Source of the DNA: Euglena gracilis
Taxonomy: Eukaryota > Euglenida > Euglenophyceae > Euglenales
Direction of reading: 5' to 3'
Assembly: GCA_039621445.1 (NCBI GenBank)
Contig: CP154956.1
Location: 91,855,934 to 91,919,933, forward strand
DNA: 64,000 bases
The notes below the pieces were generated by a model. The model was not told the origin of the DNA. It worked only from the letters and a program-made list of their open reading frames with translations, and did not search any database. Below are positions 10,682 to 20,524 of this stretch, piece by piece. How positions within the stretch are numbered: position 1 is the first letter of the stretch; each line of letters starts with the position of its first letter. The position numbers and the translations under genes are program-made.

Positions 10682-10867
10682 GTGGAACAAGGGCTTAATC
10701 CACTTGTTCAGCCAGGGGTCACTGCTATTGCGGATCATATTGATCCTAGCCTGGCGAGTGTTGAGGGGGTCCACTCTGGACAATACGTCCTCAGTCCAAA
10801 ATGGCTCATTGGCCTCATGCGGGACATTTGACTGAATCGGTCTGATTGTGGGTTTGCACTTAGCGCC

Positions 10868-11792
10868 TTAAGAGGTTGCAGCCACATAGTTGGCCATGGG
10901 TATCGTGGGTCTTTGGCCTGCGCCAGAGCCATCTCCGCCAGAAGGTGGTGGCTCATCATCTCGCCGCTTTCCAGCGAGCTTGCAGCCTTCGGCTGAGGGT
11001 TTAGCCTTAGGCTTTTTATGTTTCCCATATCGGCGTTCTTCCCGAGGGTCTGCCGGAGGCAGTGGTCTTTCCGCTGTTGCTAGATTCGGGGCTGCCGGTT
11101 TGGCAGGAGGTGGTTGCATTTCCGCCGTTGGCGGTGCTGGTGCAGCTGGTTTAGCTGCTGGGACATCCAACTCCATTGGAGTTGTAGCCGTAGCCTGTAC
11201 GGCTGTTGAGCTGCTATCTGCAACAGTAACCCTTTGGGTTTCGGGAGGGGAAGCGGCAGGTGATCCGCGAGGGGTGAACACTGCCCATACTGCGAACATC
11301 GCCGCAGTCAGACCCCGTAACACACCACCTAAAACACCAGTAGGTATCGTTGGTGATGCGACAGGTTCTGTCGGGGTTGGTGCCATTTGCCCTGCAGGTA
11401 AGGAAAGGGGTGGTACCGGAGGTACCGGTGGCCGTTCGGCCTGAGATGTAGGAGATTCAGGTTCGGAGCTGACATCTCCTTCAAGAGGAAGGAGAGTTCT
11501 GGAGCCCATTGGAGCCGGTGGAAGAGCTGGATGCCGCGGTTCATCCGCACATATTTCTTCCAAGCCTTCCATGCGGTCCTCACCGCTCTCTCCGTCACTC
11601 TCCTCATTGCCCTCCACCGTTTCTGGTGAAGGGCAGCCAGCAGGGGCTGCTGGCTGTTCCGCTATAGCGGTAGGCACAGTGCCTGTTTGCGCAGTCGCGC
11701 TGGTGGGTACCGCTATAGCGGGCTGTGGAGAGGAGGTAGCGACAGAAGATTGACTCTCCTGAAGTCCCTTAGGGACAAAAGGTTCTGATTTC
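10868..11792 (-). CDS. Chromovirus ORF3, C-terminal part
   Basis: The minus-strand frame runs open for over 300 codons to a stop at 10868. It is Ala/Pro-rich with acidic stretches (GNEESDGESGEDRMEGLEEI), one hydrophobic segment of about 22 residues (encoded by about 11273-11345), and a basic tail (KHKKPKAKPSAEG). Its composition matches the ORF3 middle part at 13.1-15.5 kb, from which it is separated by a 1.3-kb insert bracketed by 118-bp direct repeats. I infer that it is the end of the same protein. The second ORF3 copy (43.3-45.3 kb) is truncated before this point, so the join cannot be checked inside the window. Function unknown. Confidence 0.45.
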
Positions 11793-11910
11793 CCCACCAG
11801 GTGGAAATGCCAAGGCCACAGGCAGGGGGTATCCCCCCCTGAGAGATGCCAGATTGGGAGTTCGGAAATCTGGCAAAGGCCAGTGTCCGGAGCCGGACCA
11901 TGGGCCTTCA
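11793..11910. repeat. 118-bp direct repeat, left copy
   Basis: Matches 13002-13119 in the same orientation with about six substitutions. It starts CCCACCAGGTGGAAA and ends GGGCCTTCA. It contains three internal palindromes (CCACCAGGTGG, GGGGGTATCCCCCC, TGGCAAAGGCCA). Confidence 0.9.
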
Positions 11911-11949
11911 CAAACGGTACAACACGTTTGTCCATTACTGGGATATTCA

Positions 11950-12246
11950 TGCTGTTCTGGTGAGCACACTGGGTGTGATTGCAAGTATCATCAGACGAAG
12001 GCTCTGAAGGCCACGCCTGTGAGGCGCATTGGGTGCCTGAGGCTGACTGTTGAGGAACAGCCAGATGGCAAGACAAGATCCGTGGCAATCCAGATGGAGC
12101 CATGGATTGCTCAAGATCGTGATGAGATTGTCTCAATTTGCAGTGCTGGAGAGCCTGGGGCTACAAACGGCATGTTGCCATCGAAATCTGCAAAGAGAAG
12201 ACGACAGCGGAAGGCCTTGGCTGTGGCCAGGGGATTGCAATGTTGA
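11950..12246 (+). CDS. Weak ORF inside the 1.3-kb insert
   Basis: The plus-strand frame to the stop at 12246 has a protein-like composition (VRRIGCLRLTVEEQPDGKTR) and a basic stretch SAKRRRQRKALA. No family recognised. The minus strand is open across part of it, so coding is uncertain. If real it would be cargo of the insert between the 118-bp repeats. Confidence 0.2.
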   Translation, partial: CCSGEHTGCDCKYHQTKALKATPVRRIGCLRLTVEEQPDGKTRSVAIQMEPWIAQDRDEIVSICSAGEPGATNGMLPSKSAKRRRQRKALAVARGLQC

Positions 12247-13001
12247 TCTGCAGCTCTCTGTCTGGCAGGCTGATGCCCAGTCCCGTGTGGTTGTGTGGCT
12301 CGCCTTGCCTGTGGTATTTTTTCTACCCCTGTCTCTGTGGTGGCTGTGCCCGACTTCGACATGTCCGTGGCGACCCGCCCGCTGGCTGAGTGGTGGTGAT
12401 TCCCGGTTGGTGCTGTGGCTGTGATGCCCAAGTGGCTTGTGGAGATGTTTGTCAGATTTTATGTGGCCAGTTACACATGTATTTTTTCTGGCCTGCCTGC
12501 ACTGTGGACCGCTTCAAGGGGGCCTTCGGGCTCTGGGACACGGTGTACGGCGGGGCTCGGTTACCCCCCCTTCGGGAAGTCATGTCGAGCTTCCACGGTT
12601 TCCCGAAAAGAAGAGAGCGGAAACCACGAAGTCTGGACATGGCAGCCCGAGGGGGTGGGACCAGGTTTCCACTGCAAGGCCTAACGTCGCTTGTGTGTTT
12701 TCTCGATTTTTCGGGTCCAGAAACCCGGAAAATCTCGCCGGAGAAGGGGAGTGTGAGCGCCGCTAAGGCCTTGCATTGCCTTTCCCTGAAATGTGCTGTG
12801 ATTTTGGTTTTATGATTTAGAAATGACAATTAGGAGTTGCCAATTACAATTTCACCTGTGATTTGTTTGTGTGCAGGTGGCAAACTCCATGTACTGTTTG
12901 AGCTCGTCTGGCGTTGTCTTGTGCACTGCAAGTTGCAGATTGGGATTTGGGAACATTTTACAGAAAGATTTGAAGATTTTGGAGATGTCAAGATTTCAAG
13001 A

Positions 13002-13119
13002 CCCACCAGGTGGAAAGGCCAAGGCCACAGGCAGGGGGTATCCCCCCCTGAGAGATGCCAGATTGGGAGTTGGGAAATCTGGCAAAGGCCAGTGTCTGGA
13101 GCCGGACCCTGGGCCTTCA
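13002..13119. repeat. 118-bp direct repeat, right copy
   Basis: Partner of 11793-11910; same start and end sequences. On the minus strand the ORF3 frame enters it directly from the right and stops shortly after. Confidence 0.9.
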
Positions 13120-14244
13120 TCCCGCCCAGAACCAAACGTGCCAGAATCCCGGCAGACCGTCCAACATCGGACCGAGGATGGGATTGCCTTCAAAGGCATA
13201 TAAAGTTCCATCATGGTGGAAATCACGATTTCGCTCCGTATAGAGCTGTCTGGTCACAGTCACGACGGGATAGGCGACCAGGATGGGAAGGTTAAGTTCA
13301 TTTTGGAACTTCCGCATGGCCTCGAATGCGAGGTCATGGATGCTTTGGATGTCCTCGAATAGAGCTTCCACGTCATCCTCATAGACGTTCCGGTATTGTC
13401 CTTTCTGTCCTTTGCCTTGGCCTTTTTGGCCTGCAGTAGGTGCTCGTTTGGGAGCACTTTTGGCTTTACCCTTGCCCGATCGGGCTTCCCATCGGGCAAT
13501 CTCTTCTCTAGCTTGTTTCCAAGCATGAGGACAGAGATTGGATGCAAAACGGGGGCCTAAAAATGCAGGATTCGTATCGCTTGTTGGTCCAAGCAATTCC
13601 TGTGGGGCATAAGCCAGTTTGGGTGCTGGTATGCTGCAGGTTGATCCTGCATATCCGCCAATAGCGGTGGATTATTGTCAGGGAGGGGTTCGCCTCTCGG
13701 CGGATCGATGTAGGTGGGGTTCCGGACACGTTCGCGAGTATCGTCAAGATTTTTCTGTACTCGTGCACGCTCCGCAGCTTCATGGTCGGTTTCTGCCCTA
13801 TGGGCTCTTTGGGCCAGATCGGCTTGTTCGAGCTGTTGCTGGGTGGGTTCAGGAACAGGCAGTACCTCGGTGGTGGCCTGTTGGCCTGGAGGTACTGTTG
13901 TCTCCTGGGGTGGCGCCATTGGTGCTGTTACAGGCTGTGGCGCCGTTGGCGCTGCTACAGGCTGTGGCACGGTTGGCGCTGCTGCAGCTGCCGGGGCCGC
14001 TGCTTTTGCTGGCACCGGTCTGGTGGGTTGCGCCGTTAGCGCTGGCTTGGCCGGCACGGCAAACGGTACGGGCACAGGAGGGGGTGCGGCCTGTTGGCCA
14101 CCCGATGCCCGACGTTGCTGTGCAGGGGTAGCCTGTCTGGTTGGGCCTGGGGGTTTTGGTCTCCCCATTGGGGATGATGATTCTGGCCTGCCCCGTTTAC
14201 TACCTAAGTCTGCTGGCCTGTACGGCAATGATGCATATCTGCGT
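13120..14244 (-). CDS. Chromovirus ORF3, middle part
   Basis: Two overlapping minus-strand frames (from about 14250, shifting near 13560-13590) give about 370 codons. In order: an AT-hook-like KRGRP in GSKRGRPESSSPMGRP, a long Ala/Pro/Gln repeat region with PQPVAAPTAPQPVTAP, a charged helix-like stretch (ETDHEAAERARVQKNLDDTR), IDPPRGEPLP, and a final less repetitive region with YEDDVEALFEDIQSIHDLAF. It aligns collinearly with the plus-strand copy at 44625-45290 (RPAVLGSKRGRPESSSPMGR, then LPVPEPTQQQLQKAELAQRA). It is preceded by an inverted block and followed by an insert. Function unknown. The AT-hook-like motif hints at nucleic-acid binding. Confidence 0.6.
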
Positions 14245-14694
14245 TGTGCATTCACCGAATATTTGCGGGAGCATAGCCCCCCAGTGGCGGAAAGCAAGGC
14301 GGGAGATATCCCAGCACCAAGGATGCAGCCATCACGAATTTTTCGCGATACTCAGTCCCCTCCTCGCATGCCAAGACCACCACCACCCAATATCGGGAAC
14401 CTCCAACGCAATATGCGTATCAGCCAACGACGCAACCGTCAACGACACTACCACCATTTCCATTTCCAGCACATCTGGTAGCTGGAAGTCAGTAGCCCCC
14501 ACAACGGGATCAGCCGGTGGCTCAGGAACCTGGATCCTGGGCTGAGGATGTGGAGCAGGCCGAGGCCGAAGGCCGTATGGCTGTGGAAGAGGATGTACCA
14601 ACGTTATATGAACCCCTCCCAGAACCCCGCTTCACATCACCTCAGCAAGCCATCCAGTACTACCAATCCCTGGAACACCTCCAGGGCCCACGGT
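14245..14694 (+). pseudogene. Inverted segment of ORF3
   Basis: This 450-bp block encodes ORF3 sequence on the plus strand, whereas ORF3 on both sides is on the minus strand. It reads FTEYLREHSPPVAES, PSRIFRDTQSPPRMPRP and later EPRFTSPQQAIQYYQSLEHL, matching the collinear copy at 44181-44625 in the same internal order. The flanking minus-strand sequence matches either side of that interval: RIRHH just right of 14700, and YRPADLGSKRG just left of 14245. The block has therefore been flipped in place with almost no loss. Several frameshifts lie inside it. Confidence 0.85.
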
Positions 14695-15495
14695 CACATG
14701 TGTGATGACGAATACGCGGCATCGGCGGTACCTGGATACCCTGTGTACGCATGCTGACATCCGGGGGATATTCCCCAGGCATGAAGTACATTTTCCCTGT
14801 CAGCAGAGTTTGGCCACAAGCGCACCATTGTGCAATAGGCCTATTTGGCCAGGCCCAAAATATGACGACAGTGGTTATCCCACATCACTTGTAAGGAGGG
14901 GTCTGCTCTTTCGAGTGCGCTAACGCGCAGGGCAGTCCGCAGAGTTTTCTCTGCGAGATTCACTAATTCTGCGGTGAATGTGGGGTATGGCACTGTTGGT
15001 GCTGGCTGGGGCGTCTCATGCGCCGCAGGGATCGCATAAGGGGATATACTACTACTACTGCTGACCGCGGTCTGAGCCGCAGGCTCCCGACCGGGTTGAG
15101 CAGCATGAGGAGGCACCGCATGTACGTCGTGTACCTGGTGCGGGACACCCTGTACGGGTTGAGATTGGGGTTGTGTTTGGGGTTGTTGAGTCATAACGTA
15201 CTGTGGTGTATACAAGATGGGAGGTGAGGGACCATGCATGGCGTAATGCGCCTGCTCCATTGGAGGTGCCTGTCCCTGCCTCGCATACTGTTGTTGTTCC
15301 ATTGGAACTTGGTCTACCTGTTGAGGGTGTGGTTGTTCCACTGGAACTTGATACGCCTGTTGAGGCTGTGTCGCATATGTAGCTCCCATTGGCACAGAAG
15401 CCGCAGGAGCGACGGGTGGCGGTTGCGCCTGGGAGGGGGGCGACATTTGTGCCTGAGAGGGGGGTGGCATTTGTGCCTGAGAGAGGGCTGACATA
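14695..15495 (-). CDS. Chromovirus ORF3, N-terminal-middle part
   Basis: The open minus-strand frame from 15494 to 14841 holds tandem QAQMPPPS / QAQMSPPS repeats, a Gln/Pro-rich region (YARQGQAPPMEQAHY) and then a non-repetitive domain (ELVNLAEKTLRTALR, ERADPSLQVMWDNHCRHILG). After a stop at 14841 the reading continues in another frame to a Cys-containing motif (QWCACGQTLLTGKMYFMPGE) and PDVSM. All of this is conserved in the 43.3-44.1 kb copy. The upstream part of the protein lies across the LTR insertion at 21143-21383. The stop and frameshift show decay. Confidence 0.65.
15492..15495. repeat. Target-site duplication, left (CATA)
   Basis: CATA immediately left of the TGTTGG end of the LTR element; the same four bases follow the other LTR at 21143-21146. 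A five-base reading (ACATA) is possible if the LTR is taken to end one base earlier. Confidence 0.8.
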
Positions 15496-16119
15496 TGTTG
15501 GGGGCCGGGGACCCCGCTCGCCCCCCGGGGGGGCTGCTTTCGCTTTCGACGGGGCCGCCACTTCCCCTTTCCGGCCCTGGTGGGCTCAGGCCAGGGCCTT
15601 TGTGAAAGTGGGCCCCGTTTTCCAGTAAATCAACAGACTGTGAAGGGGGTGAGGTGTGCCCCCCCGACCCAGGGTCTCCAGTTGCCCCGCGTAGGATCTC
15701 TTTTTCCCTCCACTGTTGGTTTTTTCCCCTTTCTCAACTTGAACTTTGTGGCTGAAAAGTCCAAAGAGGCAAAAACCAACCCACCTACTTAGGTGAGCAA
15801 ATCAGCAGCACAAGACAAACCTGGATTGGAGGTTTGGGAGTACCTGGGTTCAGGAAACCTGCTGCTTGGGGCAGGAAAACAACTTGGAAATCAATGCCTT
15901 GGTTTCTTGGAATAATTGAATTGATTCTTTTTATTCTTCAAATCTCAGTTGACTTTTGTGCTTCTTTGATTCTCAAATCGAATTCTAAAATTCTTCCTGG
16001 AATTTGATGGGGTTCCAATTCCACTCGCGTGACGGTTGACCTGCTTTGGTGGTTCCTACCGGGGGTTTTTGGGAATTTTCTGGGAAATTTTTGGCTGCCG
16101 GCGCCAGTGGCAGCCGTCA
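15496..16119 (-). repeat. LTR (3' LTR of the nested element)
   Basis: A 624-bp repeat, near-identical to 20523-21142. It begins TGTTGGGGGCCGGGGACCCC on the plus strand and ends GCAGCCGTCA, so it has TG...CA ends. It is called the 3' LTR because a polypurine tract abuts it on the minus strand and the gag-like frames are minus. Confidence 0.93.
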
Positions 16120-16130
16120 CCCCCTCCCTT
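16120..16130 (-). promoter_or_regulatory. Polypurine tract
   Basis: The minus strand reads AAGGGAGGGGG immediately upstream of the TG of the 3' LTR: the position and composition expected for the plus-strand primer of an LTR retroelement. Confidence 0.8.
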
Positions 16131-19100
16131 GCGACGTTAGTCGAACTTGTTTTTCTGCCCCCCCCCCGAAAAAACCGGGGAGAGTGAAATTAATTTTTTT
16201 TGTGGGGGGCGAAAATTCTGTGTTTTTTTTTTTGAAACGGGTCCTGTCGCTTTTTTTTTTTGAAAGTCTGTGTTACGAGTCGACCCCCCCCCAGCCATAA
16301 TATAATATCGGGGGACTCTTGGACCTTGGGGGACTCTGAAAAATCAGGTCTTCGGGGGTCCAGCCCCCACCCCTTTCCTCCGACAGCATGGGGAACGGGT
16401 CTTTGAACACAAAATCTGAAAAGCGATTCCAAACGAAATCAACTCTGGGCACTCAACCCCAAGGCCTAAGTCCCACGCTACCACCTTGTTGAAAATCCTT
16501 TTTGGCAGCTTTCATTGTGTGTAACTTCATTTGTCGATTTTTTTTGAAAAACATCAGGGACTTTGGCCAACAGTGCCTCAAAAAATGACTTGTGTGGGGA
16601 AAAGAAAAAGAGAAACCCAGGCATTCCTTTCCAATTCGGGACAGAAGAGGTAAAACGGTGAAAAGGTGGTGGGTAAGAAAAGCCAAATGGTGAGGTGCAA
16701 AGGTAAGACGGTTTTATATATGGCGTGAATAGTGTACAATGGGTGTGCGGGTTTGTGTGCGTGTGCGGTTGTGTGTTTTGTGTGTATGCACGCTCACTTC
16801 CTTGTCATGCGCTCCAAACCGAAAATGACTGGGCCGATTTTTTTTTGAACGCAAAGAGAACAGGGCTTATTGGCCCACAGCCACTATATCACAGGGCTGT
16901 AGTGCCCAAGTGGCTGTTTTTTTTTTTCATTGGCCCACAACAGGGCCTATGGACGGAGGAGAGGTCATCTCCATTCCAGCGTCCCCCCCCAGGTCGGATG
17001 CCTCCAAGCTGTGTTCCATGAAAAAAAAATGCGAATGTCCATCATCCAAACCGAATCAAAAATCTGAGTTTTAAAATCCCAACTCGTTTTTTATCCTCCA
17101 TGAAAATCATCAAAATCCCAGGTTTCCCCAACTTTTTGTGTAAAAATCCTCCAGCAATGAAAATCCTCAAAGATTCAAAAATCTGAGTCCAACCCAGGGC
17201 CTACAAAAGCCCTCAACAAGATCCAAAATTCCAACTGCCACATCCAACAAACAAAGTCCAACCCACAGAAGTAACAGCAGCATACCGAGGCACAGGAGCC
17301 TGGCCAACCCTGCCCAACCGATTCACAGCCGTAAAACTAACCAATTAGGCATGCCAAATAAAAATCATTGCCCCCCCCCCAATCACACGGGGCAATGGGG
17401 GTCAAATGACATGGCAAACTCAAAAACATTGAAAATTCAAATCCAATTTTCTCAGCCAAAGCGATTTTTTGCTGCCCCCCCCCCCCAGTCACATGGGGCC
17501 ATGGGTGTCAATCTGGCTTCAGCCTCCAAACAAAAAAATCATAAACCTGGGCCGTAATATCCAAACCGACTGAAATCAAACTGAAATACAGCACCTGTCT
17601 AAGGACGGGCCTTCGCAATGCCGCCCCCCCCCCCACCGTCAACCAGTGTGGGGAGGGCCACGGGTTAAAGATACCTGTCTGCAAAACTGAAATCCCCACT
17701 TGACAAAAAAAATGGGGAAAACTGAAATTTCATCAAACCCCGTCACCATCTGGGGTGTGACCAAAAACAGTCACGGTCACAAAATGATGCATTCCTGTCC
17801 CCACTCAAACGTCTCACGGGGTATCCAATTCTGAGTCAAAAAATTCCAACCGTAAAGCCACAACTGATTTTGATCCACCACACCAACAAACAACAGAGGT
17901 CAACACAGCCCCCCTCCCAGCTGCACGATGAGGGGAGAAAAAATGGCTCCAAACCACAAGCAAAATTCTGAGACCCAAAAGCATGAAAAATCTGATTCAG
18001 CGCTGTGGGAGCGGCCAACCCGGGCCTGGACCTGGGCATTGGCCGTGCATCGGGCCACTGCCCACTGCAGGCTCTGTGAGGTCATTAAGCTTCTCTCCCC
18101 CAGTACTTCAGTAAAATAAATGAATGCACCATTCTGCAGCAATCCACAATTGCAATTACGACAATCGTGATCATGTGGCTCAATTGCTTGGGTCTCATTA
18201 ATGTCATTGCTCTGTTCTCCATCTCATTGAAATGTTTATCATCCCAGTCTCTGGGTCTTTGAAGTCGTTCTCAAACCGTTGCAACTTTCAATTCAATTGA
18301 TTCAATCAACACCCTTGATAATTGACTGTTTTGCTCCTTCTGTTGATTCTCCTTGCTCCGTGATTGATTGCTTGAACCTGCAAGACAAGGCAACACGCAC
18401 GCACAAATTCACCACTGGCAACACAGAAGGCAGATTTCTGAAATTCCTCCCTGAGTTACCACTGAACTCTGAACCAGAACGGCACATAAAAATCTGATCT
18501 TGATCCATCAAATGGGTCACACGAAAACTGTGTGAGCAAGCCTCAAACTGCAAAAATTGCCTTTGGGAGTTTTGCATCGTGGGCCCTGTGTGTTTCTCCC
18601 TTAAGCAAACTCCGCAGCCGAAAAAAATGCAACAGAAAGTGCAAGCCACAGATCAACAGATTTTTCACTGAAAAACTGAACTGAATGATGATGATGCCAC
18701 TGATGGACCCAAAAATCAACTTTCCTCAGGGGTGTCTTTTCCTCCTGGGTTTATCCACCTTGGTTCCCACTGACTGAAAATTGAAACATTTCCTGAGCCC
18801 TTAGATGGGTGGCAACAGGGGTGTTTATTCCTGGCCTGGGTCTAGCCCCACCCTCGGAACCCCTCTTTGCGCGCTTTCCAAAAGACGTTTTGGTTTGAGT
18901 GGAATATCAGAGGTCTCCCCCCTACCTCAGGACTTGGCAAGAACCCAGATAAAACCTGCCACAGGACTGCTGGGCTGCCACACTCGAAAACCACAAATGA
19001 AACTGGACTGGAAAATCCCAAAAAAACTGTGCCGATTCTCCAACATATGTCCCTGTCCGGGGGTAAGTTTCTCTCTGGAAAAACTGTCCCGTGACAAAAG

Positions 19101-19649
19101 GGACCAGCAAAAACACAAACCAAAATTCCACCTGAGATGCCTGATTTGTCCCGGTCTGGGATGGCGACACATGTCAATGCCGTGCCCCACCCCAAATGAC
19201 TTTTGGGACAACTGAAAACTGAAAACTCTGAAACTGAAATAAAAGATCATTGATCTGGCTGCCTGAACACTAGGAGAAATTTCCCAAGCATCGTGGCTTG
19301 GCGTCTCCATTTAAGTGGAAAGCAACTGGGGAAAAAACATGCACCCCAGAAACCAGATTCAAAATGTTTGACTTGGCTGTTTTTTCATAAGTCAAACTCT
19401 GTGAATTGAAAATCCATAATATGTCTCCAGGCTGATTGCACATATGCCTCCAACACTAGATCACCGTGAAAAATGTATCAAAAAACAATCACAAAACAAC
19501 CCACAGAAACATACTCGACACTGTAAAGTGCTGTGCTGTGCCAGTCAGCTGTTAGACCTATGCTGAAAGAAAATCACCACCACCACTGATTCGTTGGAAA
19601 CCACCCCCAGCTGTTCCAGGGAATTGTGTACCAGTCCCAACCCCACCAA
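16131..19649. other. Interior of the nested LTR element, non-coding
   Basis: About 3.5 kb without a supportable gene. It holds several C-run/A-run blocks (CCCCCCCCC near 17372, 17476 and 17624, each followed by a CACA-GGG context) that look like diverged repeats of one another. It also has a GT microsatellite at 16741-16790. Frames of 60-136 codons occur on both strands, but none shows a known domain. Confidence 0.6.
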
Positions 19650-20183
19650 TCATGAAACCAACTTGGTCTCAAAAAATTGAAAGTCATTCCAACTGCTTCT
19701 GGCAGGCCTCCAGAAATTTTTTGTCTGTCTGAATTTTCCTGGCTGTGCGGCAAAAACTGAGGAAGATTTCTCAGAAGACACTGATGACGGCTGCAAATTT
19801 GTGACATGTCCAGAAGTAAGGTTCACAGGCACAAAATTTTCTGGACTTGGTAATTTCAGTTCACCGGGCTGCAACTTTTCAGCGACTTGCAGTTCCAACG
19901 TTTTTATTTGCTTGGTCAACCTTCCGATTTCCACTTCTGCCTTTCCCAATGATTCTGTCCCTTCTTTCAGCTGTTTCGTCAGAGCCTCGCCTTCAACATT
20001 CAGGGACTGAATCTTGTTAATTACCCACTTTGAGTTTCGAGTCAAAAATTCTGTTTCAGTGTCCTGTCCCTCTGAGTGGCTGGGCTCACTTGACAAACCC
20101 TGCCAATTTTTTTCAATGCGATTAATTCTGCATTCCAAACTTCTCAGTGTGCATTCCATTGGATCTTCAGTAAAACTCCACAA
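19650..20183 (-). CDS. Gag-like coiled-coil protein of the nested LTR element
   Basis: An open frame of 177 codons. Residues about 50-105 have heptad-like spacing and Glu/Lys-rich composition (INKIQSLNVEGEALTKQLKE, then VEIGRLTKQIKTLELQVAEK), predicting a coiled coil. The C-terminal third is Ser/Pro-rich. There is no zinc knuckle or major-homology-region signature, so assignment as gag rests on position next to the 5' LTR and on the coiled coil. It overlaps the next frame (20167-20522) by 17 bases, suggesting one original ORF split by a frameshift. A similar coiled-coil frame lies at 45755-46115. Confidence 0.55.
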   Translation of the reverse strand: MWSFTEDPMECTLRSLECRINRIEKNWQGLSSEPSHSEGQDTETEFLTRNSKWVINKIQSLNVEGEALTKQLKEGTESLGKAEVEIGRLTKQIKTLELQVAEKLQPGELKLPSPENFVPVNLTSGHVTNLQPSSVSSEKSSSVFAAQPGKFRQTKNFWRPARSSWNDFQFFETKLVS

Positions 20184-20524
20184 TTAAAGCCCACAGAACA
20201 CCAACCTTAAAGAACAAAACCTGCACAACTTCCACAACTGGAAGACTTTGAGGTTGATATTTGTCATCAACAGAATCAAAAAATTCTTCACTGACAGAGT
20301 CAGTGAAGCCACCTCTGCGTACCATGTTGGGGGGTTCTGACACAGAAATTTGCTGAGAAGATGATTGCGCTGAAAAATTTACTGGCCACATGCCAGCAGC
20401 TTTCATTCGACGCTCAACCATTTCTTGAATTATTTCTTCCTCCGTTTGGGTTTCTGATTTGTCACAGACCGAATGCAAAAATCCTTCACTAACACAGTTA
20501 GTGAAGCAACCTCTGTGTACCATG
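20167..20524 (-). CDS. N-terminal gag-like frame with internal repeat, starting at the LTR/PBS junction
   Basis: On the minus strand the ATG uses the terminal CA of the 5' LTR: its A is the last LTR base and its TG opens the primer-binding site. The first residues (MVHRGCFTNCVSEGF) are therefore encoded by the primer-binding site. About 66 codons later a diverged copy of the same peptide recurs (MVRRGGFTDSVSEEF) from a DNA duplication. Between them is a Glu-rich helix (TEEEIIQEMVERRMKAAGMW). No known domain. Confidence 0.5.
20261..20334. repeat. Internal duplicate of the PBS/LTR-edge sequence
   Basis: About 72 bp that align with 20459-20530, including the GTGAAGC-ACCTCTG-GTACCATGTTGGGG stretch that at 20.52 kb spans the primer-binding site and the first bases of the LTR. 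The element thus carries a second PBS-plus-LTR-edge about 200 bp inside the real one. Confidence 0.8.
20510..20522 (-). promoter_or_regulatory. Putative primer-binding site
   Basis: The minus strand reads TGGTACACAGAGG directly after the CA of the 5' LTR. It begins TGG, as expected for pairing to a tRNA CCA end, and resembles the common initiator-Met site TGGTATCAGAG with changes. The priming tRNA is not identified. Confidence 0.65.

Larger units (their letters stand above)
11793..13119. mobile_element. Insert bracketed by 118-bp terminal direct repeats
   Basis: A 1,327-bp unit with 118-bp direct repeats at both ends. On the minus strand the repeat reads TGAAGGCCC...CCACCTGGTGGG. It interrupts the chromovirus ORF3 frame: coding stops at about 13120 and similar coding resumes at about 11792. 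The structure resembles a TRIM-like or solo-type element, but the repeats lack a clean TG...CA pair, and I found no primer-binding site or target duplication. A tandem duplication that trapped the spacer is an alternative. 12250-12830 within it holds nothing I can name. Confidence 0.45.

Noticed and set aside
13714-14481. 255-codon plus-strand ORF
   Set aside because: Its first two thirds are the antisense of ORF3; only the last part (from about 14245) is sense sequence, and that belongs to the inverted segment.
16131-19600. Hidden pol gene in the nested LTR element
   Set aside because: I read frames on both strands for DTG, YxDD, DD35E and HHCC motifs and found none.
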